This document shows, piece by piece, positions 14,120 to 21,510 of a DNA stretch of 25,408 nt (position 1 is the stretch's first letter; every line of letters begins with the position of its first letter). Both the position numbers and the translations under genes were made by a program. The notes under the pieces were generated by a model that worked only from the letters and a program-made list of their open reading frames with translations, searched no databases and was not told the origin of the DNA. This DNA is from SVQP01 sp045660125 (GTDB taxonomy: Bacteria; Bacillota; Clostridia; Oscillospirales; CAG-272): NCBI GenBank assembly GCA_045660125.1, contig JAZRDG010000070.1, positions 1-25,408 of the forward strand, written 5' to 3'.

Positions 14120-17100
14120 ATGAAGCAAAAGGGAAAGGGTAGATTTTATCTTGCACTCGTGCTGTTCGGTCTGCTTGGGCAGATCGCATGGGTGGTCGAG
14201 AATATGTACCTCAACGTATTTATTTATAAAATGTTTGCGGCGTCGCCCGGAGACATCCGCCTGATGGTCAGTGCCTCTGCGGTGGCTGCTACGCTGACCA
14301 CCATTTTCATGGGCGCGCTTTCGGATAAGATCGGCAAGCGCCGCCTGTTTATCTCGGGCGGCTATATCCTGTGGGGCATTTCGATCTTTGCGTTTGCCGC
14401 CTTGCGTGTGGATTTTATCAGCGCGATCATTCCCATGACCGTGTCTGCCGCCACCGTGGGCATTTCGCTGACCGTTGCGCTGGACTGTTTGATGACCTTT
14501 TTCGGCTCGAGTGCAAACGACGCGGCGTTTAACGCGTGGCTGACCGACAGCACGACCGAGAAAAATCGCGGTGCTGCCGAGGGTCTGAACGCCATGATGC
14601 CGCTGATCGCGATCCTGTTCGTATTTGGCGGTATGATGCTGGTGCCTGCGTCGCTTTCGCAGGATATGCCCGCATATTGGACGCTGATGTTCTGCGTGAT
14701 CGGCGGACTTGTGCTGATCGCGGGCGTGCTGGGCTTCTTCTTGATCAAGGACCCCGAGATCAAGCCTGCCAAGGACGGCTATTTTTCCTCGGTGCTGTAC
14801 GGCTTCCGTCCGTCTACCGTGGGGCAGCATCCGCAGCTGTACGTGCTGCTTGGCGTGTTCGTGCTGTTCAATATTGCCATTCAGATCTTTATGCCGTACC
14901 TCATCATTTACTACGAGGTATCGCTTGGCATGGCGGATTACGTGTTCGTCATGGCACCTGCCATTATCCTTGCCTCGGTTGCAACCGCGTTTTGGGGCAG
15001 GGTATACGATAAAAAGGGCTTTAAACTGACAGGCATACTGGCAATGATCTGGCTGTGCGTGGGCTTTGTGGTGCTGTATCTGTGCCGCGGCAAGGCGCTT
15101 GTGTTCGTTGGCTCGCTGCTCATGATGTGCGGTTACCTTTGCGGTGCGGCTGTGTTCGGTGCAAAGATCCGTGATCTGACGCCTGCGGGTAAGGCAGGCA
15201 GATTGCAGGGCATCCGTATCTTTACGCAGGTGCTGCTGCCGGGTGTCATCGGACCTTGGATCGGTGAGCTGGTGCTTGCCGATGCAGAAAAGATCGTCAA
15301 CGGCGACGGTACGGAATCTTTTGTGCCGTCTGCAGATATTTTCCTTGCCGCGCTGGTGGTGGCAGCCGTGGTGCTGCTTTTGGTTGCGCTGCTGGGAGAA
15401 AAAAAGCAACCTCGCCTGCAGGAGCTGCACACGCCCTTTGAGGATGACGAGAGCGCGTGGGAGAGGGAATATCCCAGACCCTCGATGCGCCGCGAGAGCT
15501 GGCAAAGCCTTTGCGGTGAATGGGAGCTTTCGGTGATTGGTAAGGAGTCGGTGCTTGGTGAAGCGGGAATCCGGTCACTTGGTAACGTCCGCGTGCCGTT
15601 CCCGCCCGAGAGCAGACTTTCGGGTATTCAAAGACAACTGAAAGCATATAAAGAATGGATGTATGAGCGCACGTTTGATGTGCAAAAGCAGCCCGACAGC
15701 CGTATACTGCTGCACTTTGGTGCGGTGGATCAGGATTGCACGGTCATGATCAACGTTATGACACTCGATCAAAGAGTTGGAATGCACGAGGGCGGATATT
15801 TGCCCTTCACGATGGATGTGACGGAGTTTGTGCATCAGGGCACTAACCGCATCAGGGTATATGTCACCGATCCGCTTGACCACGAGCTTGGCTGGGGCAA
15901 GCAGAGAGTTGACCGAGGCGGCATGTGGTACACGCCCGTCAGCGGTATCTGGCAGCAGGTATGGCTGGAGCAGGTGCCCGAGCACTATATTGAAAATATC
16001 CGTCTGACGCCTACGCTTGATTCTGTGAAAATTGATATCACGGGCGGCACGGGCGAATATACCATGACCGTGCAAACGCCCGACGGCGCGGATACCGTGA
16101 CCTTTACGGGTAATTCTTATACGTACAAGCCTAAAACCGCTATGCTATGGTCGCCCGAAAACCCGTATCTGTACGAATTTACGCTGAAATCGGGCAAGGA
16201 CACGGTGCAGTCCTATTTCGCGCTGCGCACGGTGGAGATCGCCAAGGTTGGTGACACACCTCGCATGCTGCTCAACGGCAAGCCGTATTTCTTCCACGGA
16301 CTTTTGGATCAGGGCTATTTCCCGGACGGCATCTACCTGCCGGGCAGCCCCAAGGGCTATGAAAACGACATTCTGACCGCTAAGAAAATGGGCTTTAACA
16401 TGCTGCGCAAGCATATCAAGATCGAGCCGCAGGTGTTCTATTACCTGTGCGACAAGCTGGGCATGATCGTATTTCAGGACATGGTCAACAGCGGCGATTA
16501 CAGTTTCCTGATCGATACCGCGCTGCCCACCATTGGCTTTAAGCGCGGCATCACGCACAAGGCAAGCGAGCGCCGCAAGCAAGCCTTCCATGCCGATAGC
16601 GCTGCCACAATCAACCTGCTTTACAACCACCCCAGCGTGTGCTATTACACCATCTTCAACGAGGGTTGGGGACAGTTTGAAGCGGATGAAACCTATGACG
16701 CGCTGCGTCCGCTTGATCCCACCCGCATCTGGGACACTACCTCGGGCTGGTTCTGGGAGAGAAAGAGCGACGTGCAGAGTGAGCATATCTATTTCAAAAA
16801 GATTAACATCAAGCCGTGGGGCGACCGTCCCGTGGTGCTCTCCGAGTTTGGCGGCTACGCTTGCCGCGTGGAAGGGCACATCTTTAACCCCGACAATAAC
16901 TACGGCTACAGCACCTATCCCACGCCCGACGCGTGGCAAGCCGCGACCGAGGCGCTCTACCGCGAGCAGATCCTGCCCGCCATTAGGGAGAGCGGTCTTT
17001 GCGCAGCCGTGCTGACGCAGATCTCGGACGTAGAGGACGAAACAAACGGTCTTGTGACCTATGACAGACAAGTAGAAAAGGCAGACGCGCAGGCAATGGC

Positions 17101-17152
17101 TGCGCTTGCAAGTGAAATATACGCCTGCTATCAACAAGCAGCAGAGAAGTGA
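14120..17152 (+). CDS. MFS transporter fused to GH2 beta-glycosidase
   Basis: A 1010-aa single open frame joining two complete modules. Residues 1 to about 430 form an MFS transporter with 12 predicted membrane segments and the loop motif GALSDKIGKRR between segments 2 and 3. After a linker of about 20 residues rich in acidic side chains, a GH2 enzyme begins at about 450: sugar-binding jelly roll (450-615), Ig-like domain (615-700) and TIM barrel (from about 707). Both catalytic glutamates are present: acid/base Glu848 in IFNEGWG and nucleophile Glu909 in VLSEFGGY. An even number of membrane segments puts the enzyme in the cytosol. The NxKG motif of beta-glucuronidases is not evident. The ATG at 14120 has AAGGAGA 9 nt upstream; the earlier in-frame ATG at 14072 lies in a hairpin. 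Substrate is unknown, possibly a beta-galactoside. Confidence 0.9.
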   Translation: MKQKGKGRFYLALVLFGLLGQIAWVVENMYLNVFIYKMFAASPGDIRLMVSASAVAATLTTIFMGALSDKIGKRRLFISGGYILWGISIFAFAALRVDFISAIIPMTVSAATVGISLTVALDCLMTFFGSSANDAAFNAWLTDSTTEKNRGAAEGLNAMMPLIAILFVFGGMMLVPASLSQDMPAYWTLMFCVIGGLVLIAGVLGFFLIKDPEIKPAKDGYFSSVLYGFRPSTVGQHPQLYVLLGVFVLFNIAIQIFMPYLIIYYEVSLGMADYVFVMAPAIILASVATAFWGRVYDKKGFKLTGILAMIWLCVGFVVLYLCRGKALVFVGSLLMMCGYLCGAAVFGAKIRDLTPAGKAGRLQGIRIFTQVLLPGVIGPWIGELVLADAEKIVNGDGTESFVPSADIFLAALVVAAVVLLLVALLGEKKQPRLQELHTPFEDDESAWEREYPRPSMRRESWQSLCGEWELSVIGKESVLGEAGIRSLGNVRVPFPPESRLSGIQRQLKAYKEWMYERTFDVQKQPDSRILLHFGAVDQDCTVMINVMTLDQRVGMHEGGYLPFTMDVTEFVHQGTNRIRVYVTDPLDHELGWGKQRVDRGGMWYTPVSGIWQQVWLEQVPEHYIENIRLTPTLDSVKIDITGGTGEYTMTVQTPDGADTVTFTGNSYTYKPKTAMLWSPENPYLYEFTLKSGKDTVQSYFALRTVEIAKVGDTPRMLLNGKPYFFHGLLDQGYFPDGIYLPGSPKGYENDILTAKKMGFNMLRKHIKIEPQVFYYLCDKLGMIVFQDMVNSGDYSFLIDTALPTIGFKRGITHKASERRKQAFHADSAATINLLYNHPSVCYYTIFNEGWGQFEADETYDALRPLDPTRIWDTTSGWFWERKSDVQSEHIYFKKINIKPWGDRPVVLSEFGGYACRVEGHIFNPDNNYGYSTYPTPDAWQAATEALYREQILPAIRESGLCAAVLTQISDVEDETNGLVTYDRQVEKADAQAMAALASEIYACYQQAAEK

Positions 17153-17204
17153 GGATTGCGTGAAATATCACGCTGCTTATCTGTTTTGTCTACTGTTCAC
17201 GCAT

Positions 17205-17264
17205 AAACCTCACCTAAAAATGGGTCATAACCCATTTTTGGAGCACAGCTCCACGGTGAGGTTT
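17205..17264. repeat. Three-way-junction palindromic element before the esterase gene
   Basis: A 60-nt unit. The outer arms AAACCTCACC (17205-17214) and GGTGAGGTTT (17255-17264) pair perfectly. Inside are a 10-bp hairpin AAAAATGGGT-CATA-ACCCATTTTT (17216-17239) and a 5-bp hairpin GGAGC-ACA-GCTCC (17240-17252). Together they fold into a compact three-arm structure ending 23 nt before the esterase start codon. It could be a palindromic repeat family member or a leader RNA element. Confidence 0.85.
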
Positions 17265-17287
17265 CAAAACGAGTTTGGAGGTTTATT

Positions 17288-18766
17288 ATGGAAGAAAATA
17301 AAATGGCTTTACCCGGGCAGGAGGAAAAGGAGCTGCAGGTTGCTGCAACCAACTGGCGTTGCCCGGAATTCAAGGTGTCGGGCGTGTTCGGCTCGCATAT
17401 GGTGCTGCAGCGCGAGCGTCCCATCCGCATCTGGGGCTTTTCGGATACCCCCGGTTCGACCGTCACGGGCGAATTTATGGGCGAGCGTGTAAACGCCACC
17501 GTAACCGAGCAAAATAAATGGACGCTGACCTTTGTGCCGCACAGTGCGGTATGGGAGGGAAAGCAGATGGTCATTTACGACGATCGCGGACACAGCGCAG
17601 TGCTCGAGGACGTGCTTGTGGGTGACGTGTGGCTGATCGGCGGTCAATCCAACGCAGAGCATAACCTCTCAAGCTGCCTGGATTGGGCACCCGAGCAGTG
17701 GTACGATAAGGACGAGCCGCTGCGTCTGTTCGCACAAACGCGCCAGTATGCCTTTGAGCATCAGGAGCAGTGTGCCGCACCGCAGCCCGACGTTATCAAT
17801 CCCGAATGGGGCTGGAAGCTGCCCTTGGAGCAGGCGGCGCACGCCTTCTCGGCAGTTGGCTGGTTCTTTGGCAAGGAGCTGCTTCGCTATATCGACGCGC
17901 CCGTGGGTCTTATTATGATGGCGGCAGGCGGTGCTTGCATTCGCGAGCTGATGCCTGCGGAGCTTGCAGCAGAGCTTGGATATACCACAACGGTTGCCGT
18001 ACCGCTCGGAGGCTTTTACAATTCGCTCATTCACCCCTTCGTGCCGCTGCAGTGTAAGGGACAGATCTTTTTCCAAGGGGAGAGCGAGGGCTGCTTCCCG
18101 GATCGCGCACCCGTGTATGACGTGGAGCTTGCCCGCTTTGTACAGGACCAGCGCGCACGCTTTGGGCAGGAGTTCCCGTTCTATAACGTGCAGCTTTCCG
18201 ATTACCGCGACGAGTGCTTTACCTACTTTGCAAGCCTTGACACGGTACGCGTCAAGCAGACCGACGCGCTTGCCCTGATCCCGAACAGCACCCTGACCCC
18301 TGCAATGGATCTGGGAGCACCCGACGATCATCCCGATTTTGCGCACTCTCCCCGTAAGTACGAGCTTGCCATGCGCCTTGCAAAGCTGGCTCTGGCGCGC
18401 GAATACCGCATCGGCAGTGAGTACGAGGCGCGTGCGCCCAAGGCGACCGTGGCACAAAAATCGGCTGACGGAAAGCAAATTACGGTAGCGTTTACCGATA
18501 TCGGTGACGGACTTTGCGTGCTTGGACAGTCGCCGCGCGACAGCATCGGTGCCGAGGTCAAGGGCTTTAGCGTAGGACCCAAGGGCGCGGACGTACCCGC
18601 GCACGCGGTTATCGAAACGCGCGGCTGCGTACTGGTGGACGTGCCCGAGGGCGCGGACGCAGGCACGGTGTCGTATGCCTACGCCATTCGTGTATCGGTT
18701 GAGCATGCCGACCTGCGCAACGGCAACAATCTGCCCGCGCTTGCTTTCTGCATGCGTACAGAATAA
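17288..18766 (+). CDS. Sialate O-acetylesterase-like carbohydrate esterase
   Basis: A 492-aa SGNH-type esterase of the SASA family, which removes O-acetyl groups from sialic acids or other sugars. The nucleophile is Ser121 in GGQSNAEHNL. The oxyanion/Glu block is FFQGESEG, and the catalytic Asp-His is in DDHPDF with His348. An N-terminal beta domain (about 20-105; VFGSHMVLQRERPIRIWG) and a C-terminal beta domain (about 385-490) match the family layout. No signal peptide is present, so deacetylation would be intracellular. TGGAGG lies 5-6 nt before the ATG. It ends the glycan operon; no terminator hairpin is obvious after it. A xylan or other acetyl-sugar substrate is also possible. Confidence 0.88.
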   Translation: MEENKMALPGQEEKELQVAATNWRCPEFKVSGVFGSHMVLQRERPIRIWGFSDTPGSTVTGEFMGERVNATVTEQNKWTLTFVPHSAVWEGKQMVIYDDRGHSAVLEDVLVGDVWLIGGQSNAEHNLSSCLDWAPEQWYDKDEPLRLFAQTRQYAFEHQEQCAAPQPDVINPEWGWKLPLEQAAHAFSAVGWFFGKELLRYIDAPVGLIMMAAGGACIRELMPAELAAELGYTTTVAVPLGGFYNSLIHPFVPLQCKGQIFFQGESEGCFPDRAPVYDVELARFVQDQRARFGQEFPFYNVQLSDYRDECFTYFASLDTVRVKQTDALALIPNSTLTPAMDLGAPDDHPDFAHSPRKYELAMRLAKLALAREYRIGSEYEARAPKATVAQKSADGKQITVAFTDIGDGLCVLGQSPRDSIGAEVKGFSVGPKGADVPAHAVIETRGCVLVDVPEGADAGTVSYAYAIRVSVEHADLRNGNNLPALAFCMRTE

Positions 18767-18774
18767 AAAAGTGA

Positions 18775-18803
18775 TTGACAAGCGCGTACTTTTGTGGTAC
18801 AAT
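18775..18803 (+). promoter_or_regulatory. Promoter of rbfA
   Basis: Consensus -35 TTGACA (18775-18780), a 17-bp spacer and -10 TACAAT (18798-18803). It starts 8 nt after the esterase stop codon. Confidence 0.85.
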
Positions 18804-18818
18804 ACCTTGAAATCAACG

Positions 18819-18842
18819 TAAGCACGTAAATAAGCACGTAAA
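18819..18842 (+). repeat. Tandem 12-bp repeat in the rbfA leader
   Basis: TAAGCACGTAAA is present twice, back to back, directly before the rbfA ribosome binding site. It may be slippage or a short regulatory element. Confidence 0.8.
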
Positions 18843-18856
18843 TATAAGGAGAAATT

Positions 18857-19228
18857 ATGGCGAATTACAGAAGAGGCAGAATCAACGATGAGATGCAAAA
18901 GGAGCTGATGGTCATTCTGCGCGGCGTTAAGGACCCTCGCGTCAGCGATGCGTTTGTCAGCGTCACCGCGGTGGACGTCACCCCCGATCTCAAGTTTGCA
19001 AAGGTATATTATTCCTGTCTTTCGGGCAATAAAAAGGACGTGGCAAAGGGTCTGCGTCAGGCAAGCGGCTATATGCGTACCCAGCTGGCAAGAACGCTGA
19101 ATTTGCGCATGACCCCCGAGCTGACCTTTATTGAGGACGCATCGGTCGAGCACGGCGCGCGCATTGCCAAGATTCTTGAGAATATCGAGTTCCACGACGA
19201 GGTGCTCGAGGACGGCGAAGAGCAATAA
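18857..19228 (+). CDS. rbfA: 30S ribosome-binding factor A
   Basis: A 123-aa KH-fold assembly factor for 16S rRNA maturation in the small subunit. Signatures are RINDEMQKELM, VKDPRVSDAFVSVTAVDVTPDLKFAKVYYS, RTQLARTLNLRMTPELTFIEDASVEHG and IAKILENI. The length is normal, with a short acidic tail. ATAAGGAG lies about 6 nt before the ATG. In many bacteria the gene follows infB; here it has its own promoter and neither infB nor truB is adjacent. Confidence 0.96.
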   Translation: MANYRRGRINDEMQKELMVILRGVKDPRVSDAFVSVTAVDVTPDLKFAKVYYSCLSGNKKDVAKGLRQASGYMRTQLARTLNLRMTPELTFIEDASVEHGARIAKILENIEFHDEVLEDGEEQ

Positions 19229-19249
19229 TTTTTGTTTGCCAAGCTGAAT

Positions 19250-19320
19250 AAAATATCCTTCCCATGGGAACTATAGACTTGTCCAATGGATAAATCTTTA
19301 GAACAAGGGAAGGATATTTT
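19250..19320. repeat. 14-bp inverted repeat covering the spoIIR ribosome binding site
   Basis: AAAATATCCTTCCC (19250-19263) and GGGAAGGATATTTT (19307-19320) are perfect complements 43 nt apart. The right arm contains the spoIIR Shine-Dalgarno sequence (AAGGA at 19310-19314), 8 nt before the ATG at 19323. The stem would hide that site; with the following Ts it could also act as an rbfA terminator. A short hairpin TTCC-CATG-GGAA (19259-19270) competes with the left arm. Confidence 0.8.
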
Positions 19321-19322
19321 TT

Positions 19323-19952
19323 ATGTACAGGTATCAGAGAATACTTACAGGCGGCATTATTTTACTGTTTTTGTTGGGGCTTTTTTCGGTGCTGCCCATT
19401 CACGGGGAGCAGGAGATCTACGATAGCGTGGTCAGGCTGCACGTGCTTGCCAATTCGGATTCGGAGCAGGATCAGGCACTCAAGCTTTTGGTGCGCGACG
19501 AGGTGCTGCGCGTCACAGCACCCCTGTTAGAGGGCTGCAAGAGCAGGGAACAGGCAGAGCTTATATTGGGCGAGCATTCGGAAGAAATCGCGGCAGCGGC
19601 GCAGGCGGTGGTCAGAGAGCAGGGATACGAGTATCCCGTCAGCGTGCTGCTTGGCAAGGAGCAATATCCCACGCGCAGCTATGAGAGCTGCTGCTTTCCC
19701 AGCGGCACGTACGTGTCCCTGCGCGTGTGCATCGGAGACGCCGAGGGGCAGAATTGGTGGTGCGTGCTGTTTCCGCCGCTCTGCCTGTCTGCCGCAAGTG
19801 CGGACGAGAGCACGAGCAATGAAGAAGCCTTTATCTCTGTGGGCTTGACGGGCGAGCAGTACAAGGTCATTACAGAGACTGATAACGTCAAGTACCGCAT
19901 CCGCTTTAAGCTGCTTGAAACGGTGCAAGGACTTTTCGGGAGAAGTGAATGA
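19323..19952 (+). CDS. spoIIR: Stage II sporulation protein R
   Basis: A 209-aa exported signalling protein made in the forespore under sigma F; it triggers SpoIIGA to process pro-sigma E in the mother cell. An N-terminal membrane/signal segment (about 8-27) is followed by the family blocks VVRLHVLANSDSEQDQALKL, LVRDEVL, YPVSVLLGKEQYPTRSY, FPSGTYVSLRVCIG and NWWCVLFPPLCL. The length is close to that of clostridial SpoIIR. The start at 19323 has AAGGA at 8 nt, but this site is inside an inverted repeat. A loose sigma-F-like -10 (GAATAAAATA at 19246) lies upstream without a good -35, so regulation is not proven. Confidence 0.93.
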   Translation: MYRYQRILTGGIILLFLLGLFSVLPIHGEQEIYDSVVRLHVLANSDSEQDQALKLLVRDEVLRVTAPLLEGCKSREQAELILGEHSEEIAAAAQAVVREQGYEYPVSVLLGKEQYPTRSYESCCFPSGTYVSLRVCIGDAEGQNWWCVLFPPLCLSAASADESTSNEEAFISVGLTGEQYKVITETDNVKYRIRFKLLETVQGLFGRSE

Positions 19953-19962
19953 TACGGGGAAG

Positions 19963-19992
19963 AAAAAATCGGGCACGCGTGCCCGATTTTTT
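19963..19992. terminator. Bidirectional terminator after spoIIR
   Basis: A perfect 30-bp palindrome built on ATCGGGCACG with A and T runs at its ends, 10 nt past the spoIIR stop. Confidence 0.95.
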
Positions 19993-20005
19993 AAAAGAAA
20001 TAAAA

Positions 20006-20040
20006 AATAAAAGAAGCTGCCCCGGGCAGCTTCTTTTATT
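20006..20040. terminator. Terminator of the 96-aa membrane protein gene
   Basis: Two 17-bp complementary arms built on AGAAGCTGCCC around one base. On the minus strand it lies 5 nt past the stop codon and is followed by a T-rich run. With the palindrome at 19963-19992 it forms back-to-back terminators between convergent genes. Confidence 0.9.
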
Positions 20041-20045
20041 CTAAA

Positions 20046-20336
20046 TCAGTCCTCAGCGGTCAAAATCTCGAGATCAGCGTCGTTCTCCTCGAAGCTGAGC
20101 TCCTCGGGAATGTCGTAGCTCTCGTCCAAACTGATGTCAACGTTCTTCTTTCTCTTGAACTTTGCCTTGAGATTGTTGGCAACGTTTACGCTCTTGTCCT
20201 TAACGCGAACAGCAACTGCCTTGATCTTGTGTCTGTTCTGGATAGCGAAGATGATGCCTGCGGTCAGAGCTGCAGCGGAAACTGCGCTGATGATCGCGGT
20301 CAGAACGATAGCACGGGTGTTATTGTTGTTCTCCAT
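20046..20336 (-). CDS. Small membrane protein, 96 aa, unknown function
   Basis: The N terminus MENNNNTRA leads into one membrane helix (about 9-32), then a long basic stretch (RHKIKAVAVRVKD, KAKFKRKKN) and an acidic C-terminal third (DESYDIPEELSFEENDADLE) ending LEILTAED. AAAGGAG lies about 7 nt before the ATG. It is a monocistronic gene with its own promoter and terminator. Layout and ending resemble the 72-aa protein at 6818-7036 (ending ILVVSTAE). No known family is recognised. Confidence 0.78.
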   Translation of the reverse strand: MENNNNTRAIVLTAIISAVSAAALTAGIIFAIQNRHKIKAVAVRVKDKSVNVANNLKAKFKRKKNVDISLDESYDIPEELSFEENDADLEILTAED

Positions 20337-20386
20337 GATAATCTCCTTTCATCCCTTGCTTGCAAGGGGAATGATGATACTTTAAT

Positions 20387-20415
20387 AATATATCACAAAA
20401 CAGCCCAAAGTGCAA
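20387..20415 (-). promoter_or_regulatory. Promoter of the 96-aa membrane protein gene
   Basis: On the minus strand: -35 TTGCAC (20410-20415), a 17-bp spacer and -10 TATATT (20387-20392). A 7-bp hairpin CCCTTGC/GCAAGGG (20353-20368) lies in the leader. Confidence 0.65.
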
Positions 20416-20475
20416 TGGGTTTTTCTGTAAATTCACAAATTGTTTGTTTTTGCGGGCAAAGCATGTCAAACCGTA

Positions 20476-20504
20476 TTGCAAATCTGCCGTATTTGTGTTA
20501 TAAT
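20476..20504 (+). promoter_or_regulatory. Promoter of the dihydrouridine synthase-HAD operon
   Basis: -35 TTGCAA (20476-20481), a 17-bp spacer ending TGT and -10 TATAAT (20499-20504), an extended -10 promoter. Confidence 0.8.
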
Positions 20505-20539
20505 GACACTGTAGAATATATGCAAAGCAAGGACGTTTT

Positions 20540-21499
20540 ATGAAATATTATCTTGCCCCCATGGAGGGGCTGACAGACAGCGTGTACCGCACGCTGCACC
20601 ATAAATATTTTGGCGGTGTCGACCGCTACTATACTCCGTTTTTCTCGCCCACCGAGGTGCACAGGCTGACGCCGCGCGAAATTCGCGAGCTTGCACCCGA
20701 AAACAATCCCGAGGGTACCGTGCCGCAGCTGCTGTGCAAAAACGCGGACGACTTTTTGTGGATGGCAGGGGAGATCGCCGCGCGCGGCTACTCCGAGGTC
20801 AATCTCAACCTCGGCTGCCCCTCGGGCACGGTCACGGCAAAGAAAAAGGGCGCGGGCATGCTTTCGGATACCGATGCGCTGGAGTTTTTCCTTGACCGCG
20901 TGTTTGATGCGTGTCCGATCGATATTTCGATCAAAACGCGCATTGGCTATCAGGATACGGACGAGCTGCCCGCAATTTTGGAGATTTACAATCGCTATCC
21001 CGTGCGCGAGCTGACCGTGCATCCGCGCACAGGCAAGGAAATGTACCGCGGCGTGCCGCATCTCGATGCTTACGAGTACGTCACACAGAACACAGAGATT
21101 CCTTTGTGCTACAACGGCAACGTGTGCACGCGTGCCGACGCTGCGTATATTGCCGAGCGGTTTCCCCAAACCCGTGCGATCATGCTGGGCAGAGGACTTC
21201 TGGCATATCCCGCGCTGCTCTCGAAAAACAAGATCACGCGTGGCGGTATGATGGAATTTCACAGGGAGCTTGCCGATCGCTATCTCGTGGTGCTGGGCGG
21301 CGAGCACGCCACGGCAGGGCGACTCAAGGAGATCTGGCTGCTGATGAGCGGCGTGTTTGAGACAGACAAAAAGTATATCAAGCGCTTGCAGCAAAGCAAA
21401 AACCTTGCCGAGCTGGAGGGCGCGGTGACCGCCATGATCTGCGAGCTGCCCATCAAGCCTTGCGAGGTCTATGATCAGCGTTCCGGTACGCTGCTGTAA
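20540..21499 (+). CDS. tRNA-dihydrouridine synthase
   Basis: A 319-aa FMN-dependent TIM-barrel enzyme that reduces uridine in tRNA D-loops. The N-terminal FMN motif is LAPMEGLTDSVYR (5-17). The catalytic Cys93 lies in NLNLGCPSGTV followed by KKKGAGML. VHPRTGKEMYRG, LCYNGNV and IMLGRGLLAYP complete the flavin and active-site pattern. VHPRTG replaces the usual HGRT, and subclass (DusA, B or C) cannot be fixed by eye. AAGGA precedes the ATG. The HAD gene begins 11 nt after the stop, so the two are cotranscribed. Confidence 0.93.
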   Translation: MKYYLAPMEGLTDSVYRTLHHKYFGGVDRYYTPFFSPTEVHRLTPREIRELAPENNPEGTVPQLLCKNADDFLWMAGEIAARGYSEVNLNLGCPSGTVTAKKKGAGMLSDTDALEFFLDRVFDACPIDISIKTRIGYQDTDELPAILEIYNRYPVRELTVHPRTGKEMYRGVPHLDAYEYVTQNTEIPLCYNGNVCTRADAAYIAERFPQTRAIMLGRGLLAYPALLSKNKITRGGMMEFHRELADRYLVVLGGEHATAGRLKEIWLLMSGVFETDKKYIKRLQQSKNLAELEGAVTAMICELPIKPCEVYDQRSGTLL

Positions 21500-21510
21500 A
21501 GGAGAAGGAC

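Noticed and set aside
19226..19256. Sigma-F promoter for spoIIR
   Set aside because: GAATAAAATA resembles the -10, but the -35 position reads TAATT, so the match is too weak to list as a feature.
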